Of a stretch of 7,744 bases of DNA, positions 7,264 to 7,744 are shown in pieces. The stretch comes from Methylococcaceae bacterium (lineage in GTDB: Bacteria > Pseudomonadota > Gammaproteobacteria > Methylococcales > Methylomonadaceae): positions 1 through 7,744 of the forward strand of contig CANNLO010000218.1 of the NCBI GenBank assembly GCA_947505055.1. Reading direction: 5' to 3'. Position 1 is the first letter of the stretch, and the number at the start of each line of letters is the position of its first letter. The translations under genes were made by a program, and so were the position numbers. The notes below the pieces were generated by a model. It saw only the letters and a program-made list of their open reading frames with translations, had not been told where the DNA came from and ran no database searches.

Positions 7264-7617
7264 CTATATAATTTTTTTGATCGCTTTTTCACGCGTAGCA
7301 CGCACCAATTTTTGCAGCAGCTCCCCTTTTCTAAAATCAAATTGGAAGGCAGTAAAATCGATCTGATGGTAGACCAGCTGATTCAACATATCTCTTACAA
7401 TATTCTTGGGCGTTTTTGAACCATAAACAATATCCGTAATATCTGCATTAGAGTGTCCGAGCACATACTTTCTAAAGCTAATATCGTAGCCCTTATTGGA
7501 CATATAGTTACCAAAGTTTTTCCGAAGGCTATGAAAGGTTTTACTTTCGGGATCAATCTGAATGAGCTTCTTTTTATATTGGGTGAAGTTATAGCCTATA
7601 TTTTTTCCATAGCCATT
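7264..7617 (-). pseudogene. Tyrosine recombinase/phage-type integrase, C-terminal remnant cut by an IS
   Basis: Only the last 117 or so codons remain. The C-terminal catalytic box of the tyrosine recombinase family is recognisable: FHSLRKNF, with the H-x-x-R histidine at 7531-7533 and arginine at 7522-7524; LGHSNAD, with the third-motif histidine at 7453-7455; and VYG, with the probable nucleophilic tyrosine at 7423-7425. A 50-residue basic tail ends in TAG. The first part visible, NGYGKNIGYNFTQYKKKL, matches the region just before the second catalytic arginine in such integrases. The core-binding domain and first catalytic arginine are missing. Upstream of about 7617 the sequence changes to the end of an IS3-type element. 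A TTG at 7650 within the IS could extend the frame, but the added residues are IS-derived. Unless the other half lies beyond the IS and the IS excises, the product should be inactive. Confidence 0.8.
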
Positions 7618-7744
7618 TGGACTTCCCCCAATATCATAGACATTTTTCAATGTCCGATTTGTTGTTGTTCAAATTGAACTGGGCTTAAATAATTCAAATA
7701 ACTATGCCTGCGTACACGATTATAAAACACTTCGATGTAATCAA
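7618..7744 (-). mobile_element. IS3-family insertion sequence, right-end fragment running off the window
   Basis: The element enters from the right edge with the 3' end of its transposase gene on the minus strand. The left boundary is placed at TGGACTTCCCCCAATATC, beginning at 7618. IS3-family terminal repeats begin with TG and commonly carry a C-run like this, and the transposase stop lies 29 bases inside, as usual for the family. Integrase homology resumes immediately to the left. The other terminal repeat and the target duplication are outside, so the exact end could shift by a few bases. Confidence 0.68.
7647..7744 (-). CDS. IS3-family transposase (OrfB), C-terminal 32 codons only
   Basis: Read leftward from the window edge, the frame gives DYIEVFYNRVRRHSYLNY followed by LSPVQFEQQQIGH and a TGA stop (7649-7647). 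This is the hallmark ending of the rve-type (DDE) integrase domain of IS3-family OrfB transposases (family pattern YIE-FYN-RRHS-LGY-SPVEFE). The catalytic DDE residues lie further upstream, outside the window, so it cannot be judged whether the element is intact. Confidence 0.85.
   Translation of the reverse strand, partial: DYIEVFYNRVRRHSYLNYLSPVQFEQQQIGH

Noticed and set aside
7453..7677. Plus-strand 74-codon open frame across the integrase-IS boundary
   Set aside because: It is antisense to recognisable recombinase and transposase motifs and crosses an insertion junction.
1..7744. CRISPR arrays, tRNA or rRNA genes and iteron-type replication origins
   Set aside because: No regularly spaced repeats, cloverleaf-like segments or rRNA-like sequence were seen by eye on either strand.

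Overview
The window looks like part of a conjugative mobile element from a gammaproteobacterium. A Legionella-type host is a guess. It rests on moderate-to-low GC, an AT-rich ankyrin-repeat gene carried beside a conjugation module, and IS3-family debris. No rRNA, tRNA or chromosomal housekeeping gene is present to fix the host.

Left part (1-3522, + strand): the 3' part of a type IV coupling protein (TraD/TrwB type, entering from outside the window) overlaps by 4 bases the start of a compact MobF relaxase-helicase (TrwC/TraI type, 823 aa). Together they are the DNA-processing end of conjugation: nicking and unwinding of the transferred strand, then docking to the secretion channel. No oriT was recognised.

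Middle part (3546-6248): two minus-strand genes of unknown function (about 113 and 339 aa, probably one transcript) are divergent from a plus-strand gene for a 395-aa fusion of a ParB-like N-terminal half and an MT-A70-type adenine-N6 methyltransferase. The 108-bp divergent region holds an interrupted inverted repeat that overlaps a plausible promoter for the minus-strand genes. The 339-aa protein has a stretch resembling a helix-turn-helix, and the ParB-like half also looks DNA-binding, so one or both may control this region. That is inference.

Right part (6249-7744): a very AT-rich gene for a 273-aa ankyrin-repeat protein ends before a bidirectional terminator hairpin. Facing it on the minus strand is the C-terminal catalytic part of a tyrosine recombinase, whose upstream half has been cut off by an IS3-family insertion. 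The IS transposase tail runs off the right edge. The integrase remnant suggests an integrative element (ICE or genomic island), now possibly fixed in place because the integrase is broken, though an integrated plasmid or a nested island is also possible. There is no gene-free stretch longer than 300 bases.
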